Shown here: positions 50,561-60,975 of the stretch, piece by piece
Numbering within the stretch: position 1 is the stretch's first letter
Layout of the letters: each line of letters starts with the position of its first letter
Source of the DNA: Cynocephalus volans
Taxonomy: Eukaryota > Chordata > Mammalia > Dermoptera > Cynocephalidae
Direction: 5' to 3'
Length of the DNA: 64,000 nt
Assembly (NCBI RefSeq): GCF_027409185.1
Contig: NC_084463.1
Location: 42,386,407 to 42,450,406 of the forward strand
Program-made: the position numbers and the translations under genes
The notes under the pieces: model-generated
What the model was told of the DNA's origin: nothing
What the model saw: only the letters and a program-made list of their open reading frames with translations
Databases searched by the model: none

Positions 50561-52330
50561 TCTGAGGCTGTCTCTGTAGCATTCAGGGGCTCACAGAATT
50601 CAGTAAAAGGGGAACAAATGTCTACACTTCAGCTTACTATTCCCACATGAGTAGGACCGGCAGGACAGCAACAAAGGCCCCAGTCCTAATTGTAATAGTT
50701 TCATAGTTTTATAAAAATGATTCAAATTTTCCAGGTGGGACTAAATTGGTTCTCATGACAAACACTTGAAAGCAATTAACTTAAAAACATTCAAGCAATT
50801 GTTTCCTACCACAGAGGGCAGCATTACTTGTCCTGTATTTAGAAGCTATTTCCTGAGCGACCCCAGTTATATCACAAGGGGGAGAACCTGAGCCTCTCCT
50901 CAGTGCTCTCTCCTCTTCCAGCTTTTCTCAAGTCATCTTATCTCTGCACCACCAAGTTGGTGGCATGGTATCTGGAGAGTGAGAAGGCATCCCCATGGGG
51001 CCCAGTTGGTGCATCCCTGTCCTTGGCCACCCTGCCCAGTTCTCAGCACGTCTCTCCAGCTTTGGGTCCACATGGTTTTGAGTCAAGGATTCACATGGGA
51101 CCTGACATGTATGTTGCCTGCAAACCCCTGGACGCAAAACCCTTGCTGGGCTTTATCAGTCCTGCTGCGCTTCCTGGACAGGTCCATTTCTTTCTGCTCA
51201 GAATTAACAGTGCCTAGTGCAGAGCTGTGCCCCTTCCGCACAGACAGTCCTGGGGATGTAACACAAATGTGTGTGTTGGAAAGGCTTCCTTGAGTACTAT
51301 ATTAGTCTGCTTCTATTTATAACAGTCTCTGCGTACTGTTTTCTGGCCAGCCCTCCAAGGATTTGTCATCAGCTTACGTACATTCTAAAAGTGGAGATTT
51401 TCAATTGTGTGCGTACTCATTTAGTTGCTATAGCGTTTGAATTGAGTCAGCAGGATACAAGCTGGGCTCAGAGGCTTCCAAATCCCACTATTGCATTCTG
51501 AGAGCCTCTTACTCACACCCCTTGCTATTCATAAGAGCACTTTTTACTATCATTGCTTCTACATGCAATACAAGCCTCCTTCACTCAACTGTAAGCCCCT
51601 GGAAAACCGAGTGGCCAGTGACAGTAGGGAATGGATTTTACTCTGTGTTCTCAGCACCAGACAGTGCCTGGCTTCCATTAATTTAATAAAGCCTTTAGTG
51701 AACAACTGTAATTTGTACCAAAGAAAGAAAATTCTTACATCCGTATCCTTACAGCCACTCAAGTTATCCCGACCTAAACTCCACTACTGGGTTCCTGGCT
51801 AACCACCCTGGTGACAGGATTTCTCCTCAAATTGATTCCTCGCCCCTCGTCCCCAGATTATCAGTCTACTTTGCAGGTCTGGGAAGCCTGTTCCAACGTG
51901 CCGGGATGTGGGCCATCCATGCCAGACACTGCTCAGGAAGTTAACTACCGAGTAGAGCGCCTCCTTCCACTTACGCTGTTAACATGTGACTCTGGACTTC
52001 TGGCCTAACTGGAGATGGCCTGAAAACACACGCCTCTAACCAGCCCCACAGCACATGGGCCAAGTTAACAATAAACCCCACTCACTAGTCTTCCAACCTA
52101 ATTGGCACTAAGCCGAGTTAGCGCGCCTAACTAGGCTGCCGTCTGAACAGACGCTCCAGTTAGTGCGGACAACTAGCGGGGCTCGTAACCTAACTGGCAT
52201 CGGGCTGAGTTACCACAAACACCTCATTAGGTTTATTACCTACCTAAACGGTAAGCGAACAAAGGGGACAGAACCGGCACCGACCGCCAGAAGAAGCCCC
52301 TTGGACGCCCGGAAACCCGCCATGTTACAG
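50561..52330. other. No gene recognised; downstream flank of the H3 gene
   Basis: ORFs at 50903-51293 and 51491-51802 have no known similarity. 52085-52240 contains two imperfect copies about 92 bp apart of a segment with 'aacctaattggcactaagccgagttagc' / 'aacctaactggcatcgggctgagttac', rich in aactag/aactgg words. Function unknown. Confidence 0.4.
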
Positions 52331-52352
52331 CCACTGTTTGTACCAAACGGGT

Positions 52353-52368
52353 GGCTCTGAACAGAGCC
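52353..52368 (-). promoter_or_regulatory. Histone mRNA 3' stem-loop (SLBP site)
   Basis: On the minus strand GGCTCTGTTCAGAGCC, in the flanking context CCAAAGGCTCT...AGAGCCACCC usual for replication-dependent histone genes. The 6-bp stem (GGCTCT/AGAGCC) is perfect. The loop is GTTC where TTTC is usual, a change at the first loop base. It begins 39 nt after the H3 stop codon, a normal distance. A clear purine-rich U7 element downstream is not obvious to me. Confidence 0.9.
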
Positions 52369-52407
52369 TTTGGAGTGACAGGACCTCAGGGCGACCGCCC
52401 GTGGAGC

Positions 52408-52818
52408 CTAGACCGGCTTCCCGCGGAGGCGGCGCGCCAGCTGCATGTCTCTGAGCATGATGGTGACACGCTTGGCGTGGATGGCGCACAGGTTGGTGTC
52501 CTCAAACAGCCCCACCAAGTAGGACTCGCAGGCCTCCTGGAGCGCCATCATAGCCGACATCTGAAAGCGCAGGTCGGTCTTGAAATCCTGCGCGACCTCT
52601 CGCACCAGCCGCTGGAACGGCAGTTTGCGGACCAGCAGGGCGCTGGATTTCTGGTAGCGGCGAATCTCGCGCAGCGCCACCGAGCCGGGCCGATAGCGGT
52701 ACGGCTTCATCACGCCGCCGGTGGCCGGGGCGCTCTTGCGGGCTACCTTCGCGGCCAGCTGCTTCCGCGGCGCCTTGCCGCCGGTCGACTTCCGCGCCCT
52801 TTGCTTGGTGCGAGCCAT
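52408..52818 (-). CDS. H3-4: Replication-dependent histone H3, H3t/H3.4 ortholog, with Met at position 36
   Basis: An intact, intronless 136-codon ORF encodes a nucleosome core histone H3: [20 protein letters not shown]..., then [20 protein letters not shown], and [19 protein letters not shown]. Val24 and Ser98 are hallmarks of human H3t (H3.4, testis), though human Met71 and Val111 are V and A here. Neighbouring TRIM17 in the same order and strand as on human 1q42 supports H3-4 orthology. The sequence is very divergent for an H3: T6R, T22A, K36M, H39Y, T45S, T58S, E59A, I62V, I74V, S86M, V89M, P121L, K122R, I124M, I130L and a KPV C-terminus for ERA. Lys4, 9, 14, 18, 23, 27, 56 and 79 remain. 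No stop or frameshift. It is either a fast-evolving germline variant or a young, still-open pseudogene. Confidence 0.93.
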   Translation of the reverse strand: MARTKQRARKSTGGKAPRKQLAAKVARKSAPATGGVMKPYRYRPGSVALREIRRYQKSSALLVRKLPFQRLVREVAQDFKTDLRFQMSAMMALQEACESYLVGLFEDTNLCAIHAKRVTIMLRDMQLARRLRGKPV

Positions 52819-52960
52819 GACCACGACGTGGCTCCCGCTGTCTCCGCTCCCGACTGGCACTGAGCAGCTCAGCGCTCTCGCTTTTATAGAGCCCGCAGCG
52901 CTCCCATTGGTTGGCCGCCGGGTGGCGCGACGGCAGGCTATGCTCTGATTGGCTCTTAAG
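52819..52960 (-). promoter_or_regulatory. Histone H3 gene promoter: two CCAAT boxes and TATA
   Basis: On the minus strand: AGCCAATCAGAG (CCAAT at 52948-52952), AACCAATGGGAG (CCAAT at 52906-52910), then CTATAAAAGCG (TATA at 52882-52889), about 65 bases before the ATG. This is the standard layout of a replication-dependent H3 promoter (NF-Y sites plus TATA) and looks intact. The start site should fall around 52855, giving a short leader. Confidence 0.9.
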
Positions 52961-53152
52961 GCGCTCATGCACTGGGTCCCTGGGCAGGCCCCGAGGTGCT
53001 GGCATGATGTGCCTGGTTTCACCAAAAGAACTTCAATAAGCTTTTATGGCACTGCAATTAGAGGAACATTAACCCATAACATGCAACAAAAATGATTTTG
53101 CTTTTTGGAACTATTTAACAAATAAATTTGACATTACAATTAACAGCAACAT

Positions 53153-53332
53153 ACTGTTGTTTTTTTTTTTAAAGATGACTGGTAAGGGGATCTTAACCCT
53201 TGACTTGGTGTTTGTCCTCAGCACCACGCTCTCCCAAGTGAGCTAACCGGCCATCCCTATATAGAGATCCGAAGCTGTGGCCTTGGTGTTATCAGCACCA
53301 CACTCTCCCAAGTGAGCCACGGGCTGGCCCCA
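53153..53332 (-). mobile_element. tRNA-Ile-derived SINE dimer (CYN-type), antisense
   Basis: Poly-T, then aaagatgactggtaaggggatcttaacccttgacttggtg..., a middle linker 'ccatccctatatagagatccg', and a second monomer ending ...agccacgggctggccc. Same dimer structure as 42925-43129. It lies 0.2 kb upstream of the H3 promoter. Confidence 0.92.
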
Positions 53333-53809
53333 AATTTCTTAAATATTTTATAACCAAGTTTATGTCATTTGCAATCAATGACAGTCCTACTTCTTTTTCA
53401 ATTTTCAGAATTTTGCTTATAATTCTTATGTAAGTTTTGCTGGCAAAATTTTTAATTCAATGTTAAATAGAATGGTAATAGTGGACATTCATATTTGTCA
53501 ATGTTTATGTAAATCAGAGTCATGAATCAGGTAAGCAAACCCTAGAGCCAGTACCCAGCAGAGCCTGATTTTTCCCTATTCTTCTTCCCACTTTCCTTTT
53601 CACACATAGAGAAACTCTGGGATGGGGCCTCTCAGGACAGATTAGAACATCATACTTCTAGAGAAGCTTGTTAGACAGTGCAGGGGTCCCAGTGAGGAAC
53701 AAAGTTTTTGTTTAAACCTCCAGTCTAACTGTGAGATGGGCAAATTCAGGAAAGAACCTAAATCCCTGAAAGGGATTATGAAGAGAGATCAGGATCCCTG
53801 CAGGAGTGC

Positions 53810-54365
53810 CACAACACAGGTTCTTCAGTCACTTTCTTGAAAGAAAGCGAGTCGGGATGCTGGGTACTGTTCAAGCTTTATTAAAGAAAGAAATCTGCCG
53901 GGCTGTATTCAAAATGGAGGACTGCCCAGGGCTGCCCTGAAAATGGGGACAGCACCAGGTGTGGGGGTGGTAGAGCTTATACAGTGCACCAAGAGCTGGG
54001 TGATGTAGTTCCAGGGTGGGGATTGAGTTAGATCATGGGGATGGAGAGTTCTGCACGTGGGGAAATGCCAAACGTTTCATTTTCTCTGAAACCAAGAGGC
54101 TTCTTGTAAAAGAGAAAGGTGGAGGGGAGGGGAGGAGGTGGACGGTGCCATTTTGTACTTGAGCTTGTCTAAAATGGTGCTGGTTATGTTGCAGATCTAT
54201 TACTTCTGAGGTCGGATTATCAGGGCTAAGCCTCTGTGGCAGGGCTGTTCTGCAGCACAGTGCAGACCTGGGAAAGCCTCTGATGACCTGCAAAGGACAA
54301 AGCTCTGGCCTCAGGGGGAAGTCTCCTATCTGATGGAACCTCATGCCTCTGTGGGTGTGAGAATC
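53810..54365 (-). repeat. Probable ERV1-like LTR fossil, antisense
   Basis: The plus strand has 'caagctttattaaagaaa' (complement of a polyadenylation signal) near the left end and 'ggaagtctcctatctgatggaacc' at the right. The layout suggests a solo LTR; family not assigned. Confidence 0.45.
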
Positions 54366-56447
54366 TATGCCCTTCCTCAGCAGAGCACCACCGATGAAAT
54401 AATTATTTGAGGATCATGTGTAGCTAAGCCTTAGTAATTTTTAATTTCTCAAAGAAAGAAACATAGAAAATATTTTATCCATTTTAAAATTGAGTAATGG
54501 GGAGCAACACCAACTCTTGAGGGTTGTCTCTCCATCCCCATAAATTTCAAAAAACCCAGTATATCCTGTTAGAATTAACCTTATCAAAATTTGCATATTT
54601 AGTATTTCCTTCTTAGCCATGCAAATTTATCTTTGATTGCACCTTCGTCGTCCTATAGGTTGTAAAAAATAGATCAATTTTTCTACCTTTGTGACAGGAA
54701 CATCAAATTCCCAAACACCAGGTGCTAATGATGCCATCCCCACTGTAGCTTTTATTGTTTATATAAAATTTCCACACACTTGGGTCTATTTCTGAATTTT
54801 TAGCTCCAATGATCTACCAGTCTATTCACCAGTCAACATAGCTCATAAGGGAAACCACCTTTACTTTTTCTTTTTCAGAATTTCTTTGGCTATTTTTATT
54901 TGTTTTAATCTTTAAGATTTTTACAATAACATGCCTAGTTTCAATACCTAACTGATGACAGCCCTATTGAGATCAAATTAAATTCATAAAATAGCTTAAT
55001 GAAAAGTGATGTGTTTATAATATTGAGTTTTTCTACCCAAGAACATAATATGATCTTTCGTTTATGTCTACTTTCATACTGTCAGGAGTTTTCTATGCTT
55101 TTTCTCAAACACACTTCACAGTTTTGTTACATTTATTCCTACGTACTTTTTTATTTTATTTATATTATTTATTTTGTATTTTTGTAATTATATCCCACAC
55201 ACAACTGTAACTTGTAAAATATTATTTTGTACATATGTGCGTGTATGTTGTGTATAATTCAAAGCTATGTGTTGGGTTCAAATTGATTTGTAATATTTTA
55301 TTATTGAGTTGACCCTTGTACTGCAATGACAAACTGCTGTCCCCCAACTACAGAAACAGCTGTTGGGTCTAGAGTAATCAGGGTGAATATAACTCAGAAG
55401 TAAATAGAAAATGGTGCTCTAACCCGCACAGTCAGTAACAACAACCTCCACATGAATGAACTAGGTAATTATCTAAAATATTAAATACTCAAAAAACATT
55501 GATATTTTTCTCATCTCTATGTTAAATGGAAATTATAAGGCAAATGACAAAACAATACCCAACTGATTTTATTTTTCTGTTAAAAATGTATATACATTTA
55601 TGATGAAAGTGTGCATAAACTCAGTGTAAAATGTAAATAGAACAATATATAAAATAAAACATAAAAATATGTGTATGTAAGTCAAATGACCATATCTATA
55701 TTAGATTTCATATTCTACAGTAAAATATGCCAAACTGAAACCTATAAAATGGGGTAATGTTTAAAGTTAGTCATATAATATAAGCCAGCTGAATAATACA
55801 CAATACATCAATTAGCATTTACCTACTTTAGCTTAGATGGGACAAAAAGGAAACAGAAAGTAAACGATCATGGTGTGGTGACTGCACCACGAGTTCCTCA
55901 CACTGAGAACTGTGCACAGCACACTGGAGGACGCTGTCAGTGGTGGGGACGTCAATCCGTCGCGGACTGAGGCGGGACAGTGAAGAGCTACAGCCTTTTC
56001 TCAATTCACAGAGGATATAAATATATACTCATTTTGCTACACTTTAAAATATTCAAACACACGAATTATTATGCTAATATTTGTTCTGATTATTAAAAAA
56101 TGAATGATTGTTATATTTTAAAGATGTCAATGTTTAACATAAAATTTGACATTGGTCTGTAATCTTTGTCCTCGATGAAACCCTGAGTGCAGCATTCTGA
56201 GTGTATTGTGCAACTTCCTTTCCTACGACCGCCCAGGTTCTGTCAATTATTAACACACTGTGTCTAACATCTTCACTGCTCATCACCTGGAGGAAGCCGA
56301 CGAGGTCTTCATTAGCAGGTCTTTGTTCTCACTCCCAGAGCTGAGTCCTCTGCTGATCAGGGTCAGGGTGCTCAGCTCAAGCCTAATCGGATAAACTGAC
56401 AGACTCCACTAGCTCCTGTGCAGAGAAGGGGTGGGATCTTCTCCTTC
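54366..56447. other. AT-rich sequence without a recognised gene; downstream flank of FRG2
   Basis: AT-rich, short ORFs only. An AATAAA on the minus strand around 55568-55575 could serve FRG2 polyadenylation but is about 0.9 kb beyond the stop. No SINE or LTR recognised. Confidence 0.4.
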
Positions 56448-58049
56448 CTAGGAGAAACTCTGAGCTTTTCCATCTGGGGATGAATCTCCAGGACCATGCT
56501 CTGGGGCTGGGATGAGCCAGCCCTCAGCAGGGAAGACATAGGCCGCCTGGGTGGCCATGGCATATAAGGTCTGCACTGCAGTGCACAGAGACCCCCAGAG
56601 CTGGGCAAGATCAGAGAACTGCTCCCTGGTCAACGGAGAATGGATTTGCTGGGCCTGTACCTGAGCTATGTCTTGATAAATGACCTCACACATAGCACGC
56701 AGGAAGGTCACCAGGCTTTTCCGAAGTGGTGGTGGGTGGTGTCTTAGGGACCCAAATCTTCGCTTCTTGCTGTGCCCAGTGTGGGCCCCCTGCAATTCCC
56801 AACTGTGGATGTCATAGGTCTCCTCAATTTTCCTGAAGTTCACAGGGTCAGAGGCCTTTGGTTTCTTTTCTGAAGTCAAGCTGTGCTCATCTCCTAGACA
56901 GTTCCCTGGGGAGGAAGCAAGGGAGTGAGAGACTTGCCAGAAAAGTCTCCACAGACCTCATTCCCGGGATCTCACCGTGCACCTTCAGGTGAACTCCACT
57001 TGTCTCTCCTCCTCCTTCCTGACCTTCTGAGTCTCCATAATGAAATGAGGCTGAGCTCCTCATAGGTACCAAAACACTCTCTGAGTCCCAGGATCTCTAA
57101 GACCCTCTCAGACGCTGAGAAACATCCTTTCTGCCCAAGCCCTGTATAAGTTTCCTGCTGGTCTGCTCTCAGGACAAAAAAGGACCTACCTGTTCCATCT
57201 TGGCAACTGTCCTTGGAACTGATTTTCCTCTTCCTGGACTTCCTCCCATCTGAGCTGGACTCAGATTCTGTGGATAATTGAGAGTTTGAGGGAGTGCCTA
57301 CAGCTGAACACCTTAGCAACCCTGGTCCATCCTGGACACACAAGCAGCTGAGGCTGCACCCAAAACTCAGTGCTCTTTCATTCTCGAGTCCAGGATCTGT
57401 AAGGCCCGGCCTGCCAAGAGCTCCCAATTCCATGCCCAGGGGAAACTGTGTTAACCCATCCCCTGTCCCTTTCCCTCCCTGAGAAAATCAAATCTTACCT
57501 GATCTGTCAATGCTGTTTCCAGCGTTAAGCTCAGTTTCCTTGGAATTCTCCTTCTCGTTCAGATTAAGTTCTGGTCCTAGAGGAAAAGGGAGCTTAGGTG
57601 ACTGGCTCCTCTTAGGTCCTCAGAGCCCCCTAGTCTGTTCCCGATCTGTATTTGTGGGTCATTCTCTCAACCAAGGCCGTTCAGTCAATGTCAAGTGTAA
57701 ATGGGAAGAATACGCTTCCAAGGGATAATTGTCACATTTCTCAAGGCCCCTGGAGAGTGATGACTCCTTTCCCAAGCCCAGTCTCAAAGTTAAACTCTAC
57801 CAAAGAAACATCCTCACTGTCCCTGAGTCTACCTTCCTTCCAGCCTCCACATGGACAGCTCGAGTCCGTACCTCGCCTCTGGGTGCAGTTCTCACTGGAA
57901 TGTAAAGACAGAGTCTTGTGTTTCTCTTCAGATGGTTTCTCCTCCTCCTCTGAGCCACTTTCTTTAAAGGAGAGTTGTTGGAAAGAAGGCTGGTCAGTGC
58001 AGTGCTGGAGGGAGCAGTGAGGTTCTGCTTCTTCCGTTCCCGACTCCAT
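56448..58049 (-). CDS. FRG2: FRG2-family gene, four exons, complete
   Basis: Minus-strand exons 58049-57872 (178 bp), 57576-57499 (78), 57267-57190 (78) and 56905-56448 (458) all have GT/AG borders and all introns are phase 1. Joined, they total 792 bp, a 263-residue protein without interruption; human FRG2 is about 278. Matches are clear: HCSLQHCTDQPSFQQLSF (exon 1), NEKENSKETELNAGNS (exon 2), RKRKISSKDSCQD (exon 3), then RKSLVT-x-LRAM, YQDIAQVQAQQIHSPLT and QTLYAMATQAAYVFPAE-x-W in exon 4. The biochemical role is unknown; in humans it is a subtelomeric FSHD-region gene switched on by DUX4. Exons 2-3 give a basic, nuclear-signal-like RKSRKRK. The C-terminus is shorter than human. The 5'UTR and promoter were not identified; no TATA upstream. 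Intact frame and splice sites argue for a functional gene. Confidence 0.93.
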
Positions 58050-58448
58050 GCTGAAGTTCAAGTGCAAGGTCCTCTCTCCTGCACGTACAGATGCGCAGTG
58101 GGGGTCGGCCTCCTGGGCCTGCCTTTGATAAGCCCCTCAGCTGGGCGTGGCTCACTCCTCCTGGCTGAAGACACTCCTTCCTCCTGCCACGCATCGGCAC
58201 CTCAATAAGGAATGTTGGGGATTGTGATCGTACTGGGGACCTAGACATGGGTAAAAGGACACTTTTGAAGGGTTCTGTCATAGAGTCCAAAAGCAGGATA
58301 AGTAGCCAGGGGACACAGATACAGGAAGTCAGGAGACAATTTCCATCTGATTTCTGACTCGATTCTCACCCAGAAGTATTTAAGACCCTGCACAGATTTC
58401 AACATGCAGAGTGACACAAACAGTATATTGACATGTATATATATATAC
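58050..58448. other. FRG2 upstream flank
   Basis: Moderately GC-rich to about 58200, then AT-richer. No TATA or CCAAT at a convincing position. An in-frame ATG exists 18 bases upstream of the chosen start (58067), which would add MHLNFS; I prefer 58049 because MESGTEE aligns with the human N-terminus MGKGNED. Confidence 0.45.
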
Positions 58449-58641
58449 ACGAGGGGTCTTCAAAAAGTTCATTGACAGAGCTTGTAAAACCAAGGTGAAG
58501 TGTTCAGATCCCCATACCATCCAACTGCCAAAACCAAACCAAACCAAAACAAAACAAAATGAAACAAAACAAAAACTCATGGAAAGATTTGTATTATCTT
58601 TTATTTCTACTTTTTCATAAATTTTTTGAAGTACGCTTGCA
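58449..58641. mobile_element. Mariner-type MITE with a SINE fragment inserted
   Basis: Left end 'cgaggggtcttcaaaaagttcattg' (58449-58473), right end 'cataaattttttgaagtacgcttg' (58616-58641). Between them, 58474-58565 includes 'aaaaccaaggtgaagtgttcagatccccataccatccaactgcc' and an (aaacc/aaaac)n tail, the 3' half of a CYN-type SINE. The split halves show the SINE is younger. Confidence 0.75.
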
Positions 58642-59747
58642 TATTTTGTACATAAAAAAATAATGTACAGTTTTAAAATTGTATACATGTTCAATTTTCT
58701 CTAATGTTTGGAAATGAAAAATACCAAATTATAGGGTTTTTTTTTTTGTATTAGATACACACGTGTGTAATAAAATAAAAATACAGGAAAAAATACATAC
58801 GAAATAAAATACTCCTTTCTGTCCTAAAAGGGGTGGAAAAAATTAGATCAAGTGTGATTTCATGGATGTCACTACGTTAGTACCGATGCTAACCTAATCA
58901 ACCTCTGATTTCAGAGGCAACAAAAAGCCCAGCTGGAGAGGAAAACTTTCCCTCTGCCACAGCATTTTCTGGTCATGCTGGGAGCGCCGCTGTGTTCTGT
59001 TGAGTCAGCATTCAAAATCTGAGATAGTAAGACAGGTGGATCATGATTCCCATTCTTGTACCTTTGGTGATTTTCTCTTGTTTTCCTGATTAAAGTTGGT
59101 TGTGGATATGACTATTGCATCATCAAATTTCAGACAACTCATGGACCACTTGTCTGTGTCCTGTCCTAAAAAACCAGTAGCTACATACAGAAGACCCTTA
59201 ACCTTTTCAAGCTGCCTGTGATTGATGCTGACTCACTGACCTCCCTCCTCCTCAACCCAAAGAGAATTTGAAAAACCGTCAGGCCTTAGAACACTTAGCA
59301 AGGACCAGTAGGTGCCCGTGAACTGCTGGGGTGGGGCCCTTCTCCACAACCCTTGGGCTCTAATAAAGAGAAGAGAAACCTGAAACCAAGGAAGCTTCAG
59401 CAACTCTAGACCTCAGGGTTTTTAACAAGATTAACAGAAGTGAAGCTCACAGACCTTCAGTGCTTCCTTCATTCCAAAACACAAGCAAAGACTGTGTCCT
59501 TGCTTCCCATGACCCAGGTGGGGACAAGAGGTGAGACACATTTAGACACATAACATGGTTGGTTCTGCAGGAAAGAAACACTGCAGAGGAAGATTCCATT
59601 GTAGAAGTTTCCCAGGGAACTTCAGCTAAAGCATCAGCAAAACCGAGGGGTAATGAGGGAATCTTACGACTCTCTGATGGTGTTTCCTCCCTGGTTTTCT
59701 GCTAATTGCTCTTTACAAGTCTCCTGATTTGCTTCATGTCTATGCCT
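58642..59747. other. No gene recognised
   Basis: AT-rich at 58640-58860, then ordinary composition. No exon-like ORF, no named repeat. Confidence 0.4.
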
Positions 59748-60200
59748 GTTTTAGTCTGTTCTCTGTTTCCTATAAGAGAACACCTGGAACTAGATAATTT
59801 ATAAAGAAATGAAATGTATTTCTTACAGTTTTGGAAGCTGGGAAGTCCATTGTCCAGGAGGTGCATGTGACAGGACCTTCTTCTCAGTGGGAACTCTCTA
59901 CAGTTCCTGTGGTGATACAGGGGAGCACATGAAAATGAAAATGAACATGGCATGAGCAAGAAAGCTAACCTACAATCTCTGGCTCTCCTTATAAAGCTAT
60001 GAGAGCCACGCCCATGATAACTCGTTACTTCATGAGTCGATCAACCCACTAGTGTGGGCACAGTCCTCATGATCCAATCACTGCACAAAGGCCCCACCTT
60101 CAAATACTATGATTGGATTTCTCACTCTTTTAACACTGTTACAATGGAGATGAAGTTTCCAATATATAAACTTTTGGGGCACACATTTGACCTATAGCAA
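59748..60200 (-). repeat. MaLR-type (MST-like) solo LTR, antisense
   Basis: 'ttagtctgttctctgtttcctataagagaacacctgg', 'tttataaagaaatgaaatgtatttcttacagttttggaagctgggaagtcc' and 'cctccccacctt'-type right half ending 'cacatttgacctatagca'. Fossil, no internal region. Confidence 0.82.
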
Positions 60201-60324
60201 TGCCCTTCATATGTAGGTATTAAAGGTCTGGATGACCACAAAGATTTTTCTCATATGTGTACTTTTCTTTGTTTGTTTGTTTGCTATTATTTACATGTGT
60301 ACCAACACCATGGTGCATGTGTTC

Positions 60325-60975
60325 AGGTGTTATTATCAGATGCCTTCCAGTGTGACAGGGCACAGTCCAGCTGCCTGGCCCCTTTCAACAGCAAACCACT
60401 CAAAAGTCAACTGTTGTTGGAGTTGGAAGTCAGCTGTTGTCCAGGAATCCCAGTGATCTGAGGAGAGATGTTGGGCTAAACTATCTCTCCAGCAACCTGA
60501 AGGAGAATGACCAGACTGAAGCCATCTCCCTGGTAAACCTGAAGAACAGCCAGACCAACGCCATCTGAAAGACTCTCCTTTACTGAGTTTTTTTATGAGG
60601 GGTCTGAGGGAATAGAATTTGAAAAATGAAAAGCAGGAGGGAGGGAAATGTGCAAGGGGCGAAGTGCAAAGTCTCTCCAAGACTCCATCTGGCTTCTGCT
60701 CCCATCTTTGCTGTTATTTCAGGGTCTGGATAGTTTGTTCCTTCTGGCAAGTCTGCAGCTTCAGGCTGGCTGGAAAACAAACTTTACATTAATGTGAATA
60801 ATATCATCTTGTCCCATAACCAAGTTTCAAAATGTTAAATAACCACAGGATAAGAGGGAACTCAGAGAAATGCATTCTAAGAAAAACACTATGTCCTTTT
60901 AAAATCTTTTAAAGCCCATGATGTTTTAGGTCCCAACATGACTTCAGTCCTGCTCACACCAACACCAGAAAGTAG
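60325..60975 (-). repeat. ERV1-like solo LTR (family B), antisense
   Basis: An inverted match to 42490-43350, without the SINE: 'gaaggagaatgaccagactgaagccatc', 'ggtctggatagtttgttccttctggcaagtctgcagcttcaggctg' and 'gtcccaacatgacttcagtcctgctcac'. Boundaries approximate. Confidence 0.6.

Noticed and set aside
52502-53005. 167-residue minus-strand ORF overlapping H3
   Set aside because: Out-of-frame shadow of the histone gene; H3 in the other frame matches a known family from start to stop.
52819-53025. N-terminal extension of the H3 ORF upstream of the ATG at 52818
   Set aside because: The extension runs through the TATA and CCAAT boxes; the H3 start MARTKQ is fixed by the family.
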